From an uncultured Pelagibacteraceae bacterium (GTDB taxonomy: Bacteria; Pseudomonadota; Alphaproteobacteria; Pelagibacterales; Pelagibacteraceae), in the NCBI GenBank assembly GCA_902559395.1, contig CACEHR010000003.1, positions 72,001-115,153 of the forward strand: a DNA stretch of 43,153 nucleotides, read 5' to 3'. Under the pieces are notes generated by a model, which was not told where the DNA came from, made no database searches, and saw only the letters and a program-made list of their open reading frames with translations. Both the position numbers and the translations under genes were made by a program. Of the stretch, positions 17,274-26,167 are shown in pieces. Position 1 is the stretch's first letter. The number at the start of each line of letters is the position of its first letter.

Positions 17274-17942
17274 ATGCCACTCATAGCCATTATACAAAGC
17301 AGGATGACTTCCGAACGTTTTCCTGGCAAAATGTTGGCTCCTTTTTTAGGTAAACCAGTTTTAGCTCACGTAGTTGAACGAATTCAAATATCAAAAATCA
17401 ATTTAAAAATTATATTAGCAACTAGTAATAATTACACAGATGATCCTTTAGCAATTTACGCTAAACATTTAGGCATAGATGTAGTGCGTGGATCACATGA
17501 AGATGTAATGAGCCGATTTGTATTGGTGCTAAATAAATTTAAGTGTGATGCTTTTTTTAGAGTCTGTGGTGATAGTCCTTTATTATTTCCACTATTATTT
17601 GATAAAGCTGCCTCTATTTATAATCAGTCTGAATATGATTTAGTAACTAATGTTTTTCCAAGAACTTTTCCTGCTGGTATCAGTGTTGAACTAATTAAAA
17701 GTAAAACTTTCATTGAAGTAGAAAAAAAAATTATAAACAAAAAAGACCGAGAACACATTACCCAATATTTTTATAGTAAAGAAAAGGAATTCAAAATTTA
17801 TAATATCAAATGTGGAAAGTCCTTTAATTCAAATTTCAAGTTATCACTTGATAAGCCAGAAGACCTAAAAAAAATGGAGGAATGGAGTAAAAGTCGAAAT
17901 AAAGATTATGAAGAAATTTTTCCTATTAATGAAAAAAAATGA
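17274..17942 (+). CDS. SpsF-like cytidylyltransferase
   Basis: A 222-residue nucleotidyltransferase. The IIQSRMTSERFPGKML segment at residues 6-21 is the nucleotide-binding loop of SpsF/acylneuraminate cytidylyltransferase-like proteins, and RVCGDSPLL near residue 98 is the metal/sugar-binding region. It likely activates a sugar acid with CTP. Its partner is probably the NeuB at 21912-22928. The stop overlaps the next gene's ATG by 4 bases (ATGA at 17939-17942). It differs strongly from the NeuA-like enzyme at 14644-15339, so the island has two independent activating enzymes. Confidence 0.85.
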   Translation: MPLIAIIQSRMTSERFPGKMLAPFLGKPVLAHVVERIQISKINLKIILATSNNYTDDPLAIYAKHLGIDVVRGSHEDVMSRFVLVLNKFKCDAFFRVCGDSPLLFPLLFDKAASIYNQSEYDLVTNVFPRTFPAGISVELIKSKTFIEVEKKIINKKDREHITQYFYSKEKEFKIYNIKCGKSFNSNFKLSLDKPEDLKKMEEWSKSRNKDYEEIFPINEKK

Positions 17943-18958
17943 ATGTAAAAAAAAAAATTAAAGCAGGTGTAATTGGCCTAGGTGTTGGAGCTCACCAAGC
18001 AAGAACTTTATATGCTCATCCTGACTGTGAATTAGTTTCAATTTGTGATTTTAATAAAGATAAACTATCAAAAATTGGTTCAGAATTTTTTAATGTTCAT
18101 CAAACTCAAGATGATAAAGATATCTTATCTAATCCAGATATTGATTTAGTTTGTATAGCTTCTTATGATGAGTTTCATTATCAACAAGTGATAACTTGTT
18201 TGCAAAATGGAAAACACGTTTATGTTGAAAAACCTATTTGTCTTAGAAAAGAGGAACTAGAAGATATACATACGAATCTTAAAATGTATCCTAATTTAAA
18301 CATTTCTGCGAACATGGTTTTGCGAACATGTCCACTGTTCATAAAAGTTCGAGAAGAGGTGTCATCTTTTAAAATGGGTGATTTATATCACTTAGAAGCA
18401 GATTACCTTTGGGGACGTAAAGAAAAACTTATTTCAGGTTGGAGAGCGGAGGCTGACTTCTATTCTATAATTTATGGGGCAGCTGTTCATATGATTGATC
18501 TTGTATTATGGATAACTGGAAAAAAACCAGTCAGAGTGAAAGCTTTAGGTAGCAATAAAATAGCATCTGGAACAAGTCAAAAGCATAATGATTTTGTAAT
18601 TTTACTTTTAGAATTTGAGGATAAGATGACTGTAAAGATAAGTGCTCATGGAGGAGGTGTTCACCCCCATTTTCATGCTTTAAAAATTTTTGGAAAAGAA
18701 TCAACTTTTATTCATGATTATACAAATACGTTATGGATTGATACAAGTGACTTTAATCAAAAATACAGACATGAGAGCGCACCTTATCCTGAAAAAAAAT
18801 TGAGAGGTCAATCTTTGATATCTTTTGTTAATTCTTTATCAAATGAAGAACAAAAAGTTTTGGTATCTAAAGATGATATATTTAATGTAATGAGTATCTG
18901 TTTAGCTGCAGAGGAAGCAGTAAATTCAAGAGACACCGTAACTATAAAATATTTATAG
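17939..18958 (+). CDS. Gfo/Idh/MocA-family sugar oxidoreductase
   Basis: A 339-residue NAD(P)-dependent enzyme. AGVIGLGVGAHQART (residues 9-23) is the Rossmann dinucleotide site, and HVYVEKPI (about residues 92-99) carries the family's EKP motif, whose Lys is catalytic. The C-terminal alpha/beta domain begins with MGDLYHLEADYLWG. Members oxidise or reduce hydroxyls on sugars, often at C3 of nucleotide sugars (WlbA type). Position between a cytidylyltransferase and a DegT aminotransferase suggests it makes the keto sugar that the next enzyme aminates. Overlapping ATGA with the preceding gene supports coupled translation. Confidence 0.88.
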   Translation: MNVKKKIKAGVIGLGVGAHQARTLYAHPDCELVSICDFNKDKLSKIGSEFFNVHQTQDDKDILSNPDIDLVCIASYDEFHYQQVITCLQNGKHVYVEKPICLRKEELEDIHTNLKMYPNLNISANMVLRTCPLFIKVREEVSSFKMGDLYHLEADYLWGRKEKLISGWRAEADFYSIIYGAAVHMIDLVLWITGKKPVRVKALGSNKIASGTSQKHNDFVILLLEFEDKMTVKISAHGGGVHPHFHALKIFGKESTFIHDYTNTLWIDTSDFNQKYRHESAPYPEKKLRGQSLISFVNSLSNEEQKVLVSKDDIFNVMSICLAAEEAVNSRDTVTIKYL

Positions 18959-19000
18959 TTTATTTAAATTTTTTTTAGTTTATTGATATAAAATATTATT

Positions 19001-20149
19001 ATGAAAAAAATCCCATTTGGAAAACCTATGATTAATGAGCTAGAAAAAGATGCTGTATTGAATGTCATGGATGGCTCAATTTTAGTTCATGGTCCTGTTG
19101 CAACTCAATTTGAAAATAAATTTGCAAGTTTTACTAACGCACCGAATGCAGTAAGCGTCTCATCTTGCACTGCAGGAATGCATTTGATTTATTTTGCTTT
19201 AGGTTATGGTCCTGGAGATGAGGTAATAGTTCCTGCTCAAACTCATATTGCTACCGCACATGCAGTGGAACTTACTGGAGCAAAACCAGTATTTGTAGAC
19301 TCTGAAAAGGATACTGGGAATATTAATATAGAAGCTATAGAGGCAGCAATTAATTCAAAAACAAAAGCAATCGCTGTAGTACATTATTTGGGGGTGCCAG
19401 TTGATATGCCAAAAGTTGTACAAATTGCAAAAAAACACAATCTTTTTTTACTTGAAGACTGTGCACTAGCACCTGGTGCAAAAATCGACAACATTCACGT
19501 AGGCCTTCACGGAGATGCGGGAGTTTTTTCTTTTTATCCAGTAAAACATTTCACTACTGCAGAGGGTGGCATGATAATACTCAAAGATGAAAATTTATCT
19601 AAAAAACTAAAATTAATTAAAGCTTTTGGAGTTAATCGTACTCATGGTGAACGTAAAATTCCAGGTGTTTACGATACAATTGCTCTAGGTTTTAACTACC
19701 GAATGAGTGAAATCCATGCTGCGATTGGGGTAGTGCAACTTGATAAACTCCCAGGTTTTTTAAAAATAAGAAAAAATAATTTTAAAGCTTTAGAGAGCAA
19801 CTTAAAAGACATTAGAGGCTTAAGTATTTTGCCTCAACCTTCAGATGATCATCTTGAAAGCTGCCATTATTGTCTTGGTGTGTTGCTTGAGGAGGATAAT
19901 TTCTCAAAAAGATCTGAAATTATTAATTTACTCTCTGAACAAGGTATTGGCTCAAGTGTTTATTATCCTCAGCCGGTACCAAGAATGAGCTATTATAAAG
20001 AAAAATATGGATATGATAAAAAAAAATATATAAATGCTAGTCGAATAAGTGATGGAATGATAGCTTTACCTGTTGGACCACATTTAGGAGCTGATGATAT
20101 GAAAAAGATAGCAGAGGTTCTTAAGAATATTATGGAGAAGATAACATGA
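19001..20149 (+). CDS. DegT/DnrJ/EryC1/StrS sugar aminotransferase
   Basis: A 382-residue PLP enzyme. SSCTAGMHL near residue 54 is the phosphate-binding loop, D153 (LLEDCALAPGA) is the ring-nitrogen partner, and K182 in YPVKHFTTAEGGM is the Schiff-base lysine. It should aminate a keto sugar from glutamate. It follows the Gfo/Idh oxidoreductase, and its stop overlaps the next epimerase gene by 4 bases (ATGA at 20146). The motifs are canonical, unlike the aminotransferase at 3153-4334. It is likely part of the second nonulosonate-type pathway. Confidence 0.92.
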   Translation: MKKIPFGKPMINELEKDAVLNVMDGSILVHGPVATQFENKFASFTNAPNAVSVSSCTAGMHLIYFALGYGPGDEVIVPAQTHIATAHAVELTGAKPVFVDSEKDTGNINIEAIEAAINSKTKAIAVVHYLGVPVDMPKVVQIAKKHNLFLLEDCALAPGAKIDNIHVGLHGDAGVFSFYPVKHFTTAEGGMIILKDENLSKKLKLIKAFGVNRTHGERKIPGVYDTIALGFNYRMSEIHAAIGVVQLDKLPGFLKIRKNNFKALESNLKDIRGLSILPQPSDDHLESCHYCLGVLLEEDNFSKRSEIINLLSEQGIGSSVYYPQPVPRMSYYKEKYGYDKKKYINASRISDGMIALPVGPHLGADDMKKIAEVLKNIMEKIT

Positions 20150-21201
20150 GTGAACATCAAAAAATAGAGGGGAAAAAGATCGCTCTTATTGGAGGAGCAG
20201 GATTTATTGGACATAATTTAGCAATGCATTTGCACTCACTCGGTGCAAAAGTAAATATAATTGATGGTATGCAAGTAAATAACTTATTATCTTTAGTTGA
20301 TAATATAGATGATCTCCCTTATCCAGAGTTATCCAGCGCAATAATTAATGAGCGAACACAACTTTTAAAATCTTCAAAGATCAATATAAGAGTTCAAGAT
20401 GCAAGAGACTATCATGCGTTATCAAGATTATTAAATGATATCAAGCCTAATGTTATAATTCAACTTGCTGCTGTATCTCATGCAAACCGATCAAATAAAG
20501 ATCCCTATTCAACTTTTGATCATAGTTTTAGAACTTTGGAAAATTCACTGGATTGGGCTAGAAGTAAAGACTCTAATGTAGAGCAATTCATATTTTTTTC
20601 TTCAAGCATGGTTTATGGGAATTTTAAAGGTGATCAAGTAGATGAAGATAGTCGTTGTGAACCTCTAGGTATTTACGGAGCACTCAAATATGGGTCTGAA
20701 AAAATTGTCATTGGATATAAGCAGACATTTGGTTTGCCTTATACTATTATTAGACCATCTGCGCTTTATGGTGAAAGGTGTATTAGTAGAAGGGTAGGAC
20801 AAATTTTTATTGAGAATTCTTTAATGGGTAAAGAAATAGTTATGTCCGATGAAGGTCGAGAATCATTAGACTTTACTTATATAAATGATCTAGTTGATGG
20901 TGTTACTAAATGTATTGGAAACAAAAATGCTTTGAATGAAACATTTAACCTAACTTATGGTAAAGCATGTTCGATTGCTGATATGTCTGAAATCATTAAA
21001 CAACATTTTCCTAAAACGAAAGTAAGAAATGTTGAAAGAGATAAATTAATGCCTAAGCGAGGTACATTAAATGTAGATAAAGCGAGAGGCTTGATTGGAT
21101 ATAATCCTAACTGGCCTTTAGAAAAAGGGTACCCACAGTATATAGATTGGTATAAAAATTTTATAAGTAAAGATCCAAAAATTATTAATAAAGAAAATTA
21201 A
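20146..21201 (+). CDS. NAD-dependent epimerase/dehydratase
   Basis: A 351-residue extended SDR. GGAGFIG at residues 16-22 is the NAD-binding glycine motif, and Y177 with K181 (IYGALKYG) is the catalytic pair. The SSSMVYG strand precedes it, as in nucleotide-sugar epimerases and 4,6-dehydratases. The YGALK context and the long insert at residues 45-80 distinguish it from RmlB or LegB. The substrate is probably a nucleotide sugar or free keto sugar shared with the upstream oxidoreductase and aminotransferase. The ATG overlaps the upstream stop. Confidence 0.85.
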   Translation: MSEHQKIEGKKIALIGGAGFIGHNLAMHLHSLGAKVNIIDGMQVNNLLSLVDNIDDLPYPELSSAIINERTQLLKSSKINIRVQDARDYHALSRLLNDIKPNVIIQLAAVSHANRSNKDPYSTFDHSFRTLENSLDWARSKDSNVEQFIFFSSSMVYGNFKGDQVDEDSRCEPLGIYGALKYGSEKIVIGYKQTFGLPYTIIRPSALYGERCISRRVGQIFIENSLMGKEIVMSDEGRESLDFTYINDLVDGVTKCIGNKNALNETFNLTYGKACSIADMSEIIKQHFPKTKVRNVERDKLMPKRGTLNVDKARGLIGYNPNWPLEKGYPQYIDWYKNFISKDPKIINKEN

Positions 21202-21204
21202 TTT

Positions 21205-21217
21205 TAGGTAGGTATTG
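21205..21217 (+). promoter_or_regulatory. Shine-Dalgarno that fixes a TTG start
   Basis: TAGGTAGG at 21205-21212 lies just upstream of TTG at 21215. No in-frame ATG exists before the acetyl-CoA-binding domain, so this ribosome-binding site supports a TTG initiation codon for the GNAT gene. Confidence 0.5.
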
Positions 21218-21904
21218 AGTAAAATTACTTCAGATGAATGGCTGTCAAGCATTATTGGTAAACCAGTTTATGAATTAAAAACATTTGAAACCAACTTAAA
21301 GCCAAATGATTTCCCGAAAGGTAAACTATTTATTTGGTCTAAAATTCCTGTTGATAATATTAATAAACTCATTTGTTTACAAAGATTAGGTTTTTACATT
21401 GTAGACACAAATGTCCAGTTTTCTTTATCGGATAAAATTAGTCATAAAAATAAATCTAATTTGAGATTTGCTAATTCTAGTGATGAGACACAACTAAGAG
21501 CACTTGCAAGGAATGCTTTCAAATATAACCGTTTTATTCGAGATCCAAATATTTCAAGTGAAATTGCAAGTAAAATCAAAGAAGAGTGGGTAGGTAATTT
21601 TTTTTTAGGTAGGAGAGGTAAATGGATGATTGTTATAGAGGATAACTCTAAGATAATCGGTTTTCTCCAGCTTATTAGCAAAAATCAAAATACTATTGTA
21701 ATTGATTTAATTGCGATTGATGAAAAAAGTAGAGGAAAAGGTTTGGCTAAGGAAATGATTTCTTATGCATATGAAAATTGTTTAAAAAAAGATGGGACTA
21801 TAGAAGTTGGAACTCAAATTGCTAATATACCATCAATCAAGCTTTACTCAAATCTAAGCTTTCATATGAATTCGGCTTCATATGTGCTACATATGCACAA
21901 ATAA
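21215..21904 (+). CDS. GNAT-family N-acetyltransferase
   Basis: A 229-residue protein. Residues 1-80 form an N-terminal domain like that of WecD/FdtC-type sugar acetyltransferases. The C-terminal GNAT domain has VIDLIAIDEKSRGKGLAKEM near residue 165, where RGKGLA contacts the acetyl-CoA pyrophosphate, and a final YSNLSFHM strand. It likely N-acetylates the amino group installed by the DegT enzyme two genes upstream. The start is TTG, supported by a good ribosome-binding site. The following neuB ATG is 7 bases after its stop. Confidence 0.85.
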   Translation: MSKITSDEWLSSIIGKPVYELKTFETNLKPNDFPKGKLFIWSKIPVDNINKLICLQRLGFYIVDTNVQFSLSDKISHKNKSNLRFANSSDETQLRALARNAFKYNRFIRDPNISSEIASKIKEEWVGNFFLGRRGKWMIVIEDNSKIIGFLQLISKNQNTIVIDLIAIDEKSRGKGLAKEMISYAYENCLKKDGTIEVGTQIANIPSIKLYSNLSFHMNSASYVLHMHK

Positions 21905-21911
21905 AAAACTA

Positions 21912-22928
21912 ATGAAAATTGGCAAGATCGATACTGATAAAAAAGTTTTTGTAGTTGCCGAAATAGGCAATAACCATGAAGGTAATTTTGATCTCGCTAA
22001 AAAAATGATAATTGAGGCTGCAGCAGCAGGTGTTGATGCAGTTAAATTTCAAACATTTATACCAGAACAATTTGTTTCTTTTAAAGATCAATCAAGACTT
22101 AATAGATTAAGAAGTTTTCAGTTAAACTATAAACAATTTAGAGAACTTTCAAAGGTAGCAAAAAAAAAAGGATTAATATTTTTTTCAACGCCATTAGATA
22201 TTGAGAGTGCAAAATTTTTAAATACCATTCAACCTATTTTCAAAATATCATCAGGTGATAATAATTTTTATTCCTTAATTGATACAGTCGCAAGTTTTGG
22301 TAAATCTATGATAGTTTCCACTGGTGCTACTGACATAATTTCTTTAAAAAATGTTCATAATAGAATTTCAAGAATTTGGTCTTTTAAAAAGAAAATTCTG
22401 CAAAACTTAGCATTTTTACATTGTGTAAGTAGTTATCCTGTTCCAAATGAACAGACAAATTTGGCGGCAATCATTTACTTAAAAAAAGTGTTTCCTGGAG
22501 TTGTAGTTGGTTATTCTGACCATACCTTGGGGATTGATGCTGCTATTTCATCAGTATTGGTTGGAGCAAGAATTGTAGAAAAACATTTTACTTTAGATAA
22601 AAACTATTCAGATTTTAGAGATCATCAGTTATCAGCTGATCCAGGTGAGATGAGTATGATGGTAAACGAAATAAGAAAAACTGAAAAAATATTGGGCAAA
22701 GAAGAAAAGAAACCTCAACTTTGTGAAAAAAGAATGAAAATTGAAGGTCGTAGATCAATAGCAGTAAATTGTGATCTAACTAAAGGAACTAAATTATCTA
22801 ATTCGCATTTAACATGGTTAAGACCAGGAATAGGGTTTTCTCCAGGAGAAGAAAAAAAAATTATAGGAAAAAGAACACGTAGAAATTTAAAAATGGGTCA
22901 AATTATAAAAAAAATTGACATCAAATGA
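21912..22928 (+). CDS. neuB: NeuB-family nonulosonate synthase with SAF domain
   Basis: A 338-residue protein. VVAEIGNNHEGN at the N-terminus and VKFQTF mark the PEP-binding barrel. GYSDHT and VEKHFTLDK supply the two metal-binding His residues, and the FRDHQLSADP block carries the standard DH. After residue 270 a SAF/antifreeze-like domain follows (GRRSIAVNCDLTKG, LTWLRPG, then the end), as in NeuB, LegI and PseI. It condenses PEP with an N-acylated hexosamine-like aldose to give a nine-carbon acid. The ATG at 21912 is chosen over one at 21882, which would overlap the GNAT gene and add a non-conserved leader. Gene symbol is family-level only. Confidence 0.88.
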   Translation: MKIGKIDTDKKVFVVAEIGNNHEGNFDLAKKMIIEAAAAGVDAVKFQTFIPEQFVSFKDQSRLNRLRSFQLNYKQFRELSKVAKKKGLIFFSTPLDIESAKFLNTIQPIFKISSGDNNFYSLIDTVASFGKSMIVSTGATDIISLKNVHNRISRIWSFKKKILQNLAFLHCVSSYPVPNEQTNLAAIIYLKKVFPGVVVGYSDHTLGIDAAISSVLVGARIVEKHFTLDKNYSDFRDHQLSADPGEMSMMVNEIRKTEKILGKEEKKPQLCEKRMKIEGRRSIAVNCDLTKGTKLSNSHLTWLRPGIGFSPGEEKKIIGKRTRRNLKMGQIIKKIDIK

Positions 22929-23030
22929 ATTTAAAAATCTTTTATTTACACTCAAGATTTCAAATCAAATGTATTTTCAGGACAACTTAGTGGAATATTT
23001 TTTTAATATAAATTTATTTAAAATCTAATT

Positions 23031-24860
23031 ATGTGTGGTATTGCAGGATATATTGGTAAATTTCCTCCTAACTTCAATAATTTAAAACGAACAAGCAAAA
23101 TTTTAAATCATAGGGGCCCTAATGGTGAGGGATTCTATGCTCACAAATTTCAAGATAACCATGTAGCCTTAGTTCATCGTCGTTTAAGTATCATTGATCT
23201 TGATGATCGTTCTAATCAGCCATTTATTTATAATGGTACAGTCTTAGTATTTAATGGCGAGATATATAATTATTTAGAAATTCGAAAAAATTTAGAAAAA
23301 ATTGGACATATATTTAAGACAAAAGGAGATACAGAAGTTTTGATTCATGCTCTATGCGAGTGGGGTCAAAATGCTCTCGATAAATTAGAGGGCATGTGGG
23401 CTTTTGCTTGGTATAATGAAAAACAAGGAACTTTAATTTTATCTAGGGATAGATTTGCTGAAAAACCATTATATATTTGGCAAAAAAGTGAGGGTGTTTA
23501 TTTTTCCTCTGAAATAAAAGGGCTCGCAGCTTTAACTGGAAAACAACCCCAGATTAATGAAAATCATTTATTACGTAACTTGGTTAATGGTTACAAATCA
23601 ATTTACAAAACAACAGAAACATTTTTCAAAGAAATTAAAGAATTACCTTCTGGAAATTGTTTAATAGTCAATTCTTCAAATGATATTTCATTAAATAAAT
23701 ATTGGGACTATTCAATTAAGGAAAAAAAATATCTATCATATTCAGAGGCTGTAGAAAATACTAAAGAAGCTATTATCAATGCTGTTAAATTAAGAATGCG
23801 TTCTGATGTTCCTGTTGCTTTTTGCATGAGTGGTGGAGTCGACTCAAACTCTTTAATTTCAGTGGCAGCTAAAATTTTAAAATGTAATGTTCATGGTTTT
23901 ACTATAGTTAATAAGGATAAAAGATATGAGGAACAATCACTTGTTGATAAAGCAGTAAGAGAGCTAGGCATAAAGCATACACCAATTGAATTAGATAAAA
24001 AAAATTTTTTAGACAATTTAACTTCTTTAATAAAAATTCACGATGCGCCAGTATTTACAATTAGTTATTATGTACAATGGCAACTTATGAAGGAAATTGC
24101 TGCTCAAGGCTACAAGGTAAGTATAAGTGGTACTGGAGCAGATGAATTATTTACCGGATATTATGATCACCATAATTTATATTTATATGAAATTTTTAAT
24201 AACAAAGATCTTTACTATAAATCTTTAGACTCATGGCATAAACATCAATCTAATATAGTTCGAAATCCACATCTTAAAAATCCTAATTTATATATAGAAA
24301 ATAAGGATTTTAGAGATCATATTTTTTTAAATAATAATTTATTTAGCTCTTGGTTAAAAAAAAAATGGAGCGAGCCATTCAAAGAAAATAATTATGTTAC
24401 GGGATTGTTACGAAATAGAATGTTAAATGAAATGTTCGTTGAAGCAGTGCCGGTCATATTACATGAGGATGATTTAAATGCTATGTCATTTTCAATTGAA
24501 AATAGATCACCCTTTTTAGACAGAAATTTATTTGATATAGCTAATTCTATTCCTACTTCTCACCTAATAAAAAACGGAAAAGCGAAGGCAGTACTCAGAG
24601 ATTCTATGAGATCAATAGTACCGGATGTGATTTTAGATGAAAGACGCAAAGTAGGCTTCAATGCCCCGATAATGGACCTGCTAGATACTGAAAATCCAAA
24701 AATAAAAGAGTATTTTTTAGATAATAGCTCAATCTACAACTTAGTGAAAAAAGAAAAAATTGAGGAATTATTAAAAAATAAAGATATACCAAATAGTATT
24801 AGTAAATTTTTATTCAATTTTTTAAACATGAAAATTTTTATGGAAAATCAAAAAATATAG
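23031..24860 (+). CDS. asnB: AsnB-like glutamine-dependent amidotransferase
   Basis: A 609-residue protein. MCGIAGYIG provides the N-terminal nucleophile Cys2 of the glutaminase domain, with HRRLSI, FNGEIYN and RDRFAEKPLY as further class II amidotransferase motifs. The synthetase domain has SGGVDS at residues 267-272 for ATP pyrophosphate binding. The later SGTGADELFTGYYDHH (from 366) has Thr where true asparagine synthetases have the Glu of SGEGADE. Such AsnB relatives in glycan clusters are thought to amidate sugar carboxylates or make acyl side chains. Substrate unknown; the role as housekeeping asparagine synthetase is doubtful. Confidence 0.85.
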   Translation: MCGIAGYIGKFPPNFNNLKRTSKILNHRGPNGEGFYAHKFQDNHVALVHRRLSIIDLDDRSNQPFIYNGTVLVFNGEIYNYLEIRKNLEKIGHIFKTKGDTEVLIHALCEWGQNALDKLEGMWAFAWYNEKQGTLILSRDRFAEKPLYIWQKSEGVYFSSEIKGLAALTGKQPQINENHLLRNLVNGYKSIYKTTETFFKEIKELPSGNCLIVNSSNDISLNKYWDYSIKEKKYLSYSEAVENTKEAIINAVKLRMRSDVPVAFCMSGGVDSNSLISVAAKILKCNVHGFTIVNKDKRYEEQSLVDKAVRELGIKHTPIELDKKNFLDNLTSLIKIHDAPVFTISYYVQWQLMKEIAAQGYKVSISGTGADELFTGYYDHHNLYLYEIFNNKDLYYKSLDSWHKHQSNIVRNPHLKNPNLYIENKDFRDHIFLNNNLFSSWLKKKWSEPFKENNYVTGLLRNRMLNEMFVEAVPVILHEDDLNAMSFSIENRSPFLDRNLFDIANSIPTSHLIKNGKAKAVLRDSMRSIVPDVILDERRKVGFNAPIMDLLDTENPKIKEYFLDNSSIYNLVKKEKIEELLKNKDIPNSISKFLFNFLNMKIFMENQKI

Positions 24861-24871
24861 ATGAATATAAA

Positions 24872-25998
24872 ATGACAAAACTTAAATATTGTAAAAAATG
24901 TATCTTACCAAGTACAAGACCCAATATACAGCTTAATGCACAAGGGATTTGCAGTGGCTGTAATAGCACTGAAGTGAAAGCAGTTATTAATTGGAAGGAG
25001 AGAAAAAACATTTTGAAAAATTGATTTATAAAATCAAAAGCAAATCAAAGCGCTATGATTGTGTTATACCTGTTAGTGGTGGAAAGGATAGTACTTGGCA
25101 AGTTATCAAAGCCTTAGAATATGGTTTAAGACCTCTATGTGTGACTTGGAAAACTCCTGCTAGGAATAAGTTAGGCGAAGCTAATATTAAAAACTTAATA
25201 AAATTAGGTGTTAACCATATTGACTTCAGTATCAATCCTAAAGTTGAGAAAACGTTTACACTAAGGTCATTTGAGTCAGTCGGAAGTCCTGTTGTTCCTA
25301 TGCATATGGCTTTACATGCTATTCCTTTACAGGTAGCAATAGGTTTTGAGATACCTTTGATTATATGGGGAGAAAATTCAGCTTTTGAGTATGGAGGTAA
25401 TAATAAAACTCTTAAGGGATTTAGCCTGACACATGCGTGGCTTAAAAAATATGGTGTTACTAACGGTACTACAGTCGAAGACTGGGTAGATAATGATTTA
25501 TCCTTTTTAAATCTTTCCCCTTATTATTGGCCTACTGATGAGATGCAAAAAAAAGCTGATGTTAAAGCAGTTTTCTTAGGCCACTTTTTTAATTGGGATC
25601 CACAGAAAACATATGAAATTGCAAAGAAACATGGTTTTCAAGCAGGAAAAAAACCAAAGACAGGATATTATTCTTTTGCAGACATAGATGATGAGTTTTT
25701 AATTACAATTCACCATTGGATGAAATGGTATAAATTTGGGTTTACTAGATTATGGGATAATCTTTCATTAGAAATTCGTAATAATCGTATTACACGTGAG
25801 CAAGCGATAAATATTATAAAAAAGGTTGGAAATGAACTACCGAAGAAAGAGATATCAGATTTTTGTAAATATGTTAAAATTACTGAAAAGCGTTTTTTTC
25901 AAGTAGCTGAAAAATTTAGAAACAAGAATATTTGGAATAAAAATATTAAAGGTAAATTTGTACTTGATGGTTTCCTTATAGATAAATGGAAATGGTAA
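24872..25998 (+). CDS. PseA/WbpG-type N-acetyl sugar amidotransferase, split by a -1 frameshift
   Basis: The gene starts at ATG 24872 with MTKLKYCKKC, and Cys7, 10, 27 and 30 form a zinc-finger-like N-terminal domain typical of PseA/WbpG. The zero frame stops at TGA 25022-25024 after 50 residues. A -1 shift inside A AAA AAC (25003-25009) rejoins the frame ending at 25998 and restores WKERKKHFEKL, giving about 375 residues, the normal family length. The ATP-pyrophosphatase loop PVSGGKDST follows at residues 67-75. The family transfers ammonia to C=O of an acetamido group, making acetamidino sugars, usually with HisH/HisF-like partners, which are absent here. It may be a sequencing error, a true pseudogene or recoded. 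Confidence 0.8.
25003..25009 (+). other. A AAA AAC heptamer at the frameshift in the PseA-like gene
   Basis: The heptamer A AAA AAC sits in the zero frame (AGA AAA AAC) exactly where the reading frame must shift by -1 to continue the conserved protein. It is a classical X XXY YYZ slippery sequence. An A-run of seven instead of six would also repair the frame. No clear downstream stem-loop was found. The GGAAGGAG upstream is only about two bases away and simply encodes the conserved WKE residues. Confidence 0.6.
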
Positions 25999-26157
25999 AT
26001 CGATTTTTAAAATTAAACTTTTAAGACAAAACTTTTTGTTTTCTATTATTTTATTTAGGTTGTGAGTTTATCTTTCCTTTTATAGTCAGTAAATATCAAA
26101 AAGAGTTGTTTTAAAAATAAATATTAGTTACACCTTTAATATTTAAACTTAAAAATT

Positions 26158-26162
26158 AGGAG
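26158..26162 (+). promoter_or_regulatory. strong Shine-Dalgarno for the 115-aa gene
   Basis: AGGAG at 26158-26162 lies five bases before ATG 26168. Most genes in this island lack such a strong site. It closes the 168-base gap 25999-26167, which otherwise shows only A/T-rich sequence and a weak 5-bp hairpin (AAAAC/GTTTT near 26032). Confidence 0.6.
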
Positions 26163-26167
26163 AAAAA

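Noticed and set aside
24995..25000. AAGGAG as a Shine-Dalgarno stimulator of -1 frameshifting
   Set aside because: It ends only two bases before the slippery heptamer, too close for the dnaX-type effect (about 10 bases). The bases encode the conserved WKE residues anyway.
24991..25998. PseA-like protein starting at TTG 24991 as an independent gene
   Set aside because: The N-terminal zinc-finger half lies just upstream in another frame with a good ATG, and a -1 shift restores the conserved junction, so a split gene is the better reading.
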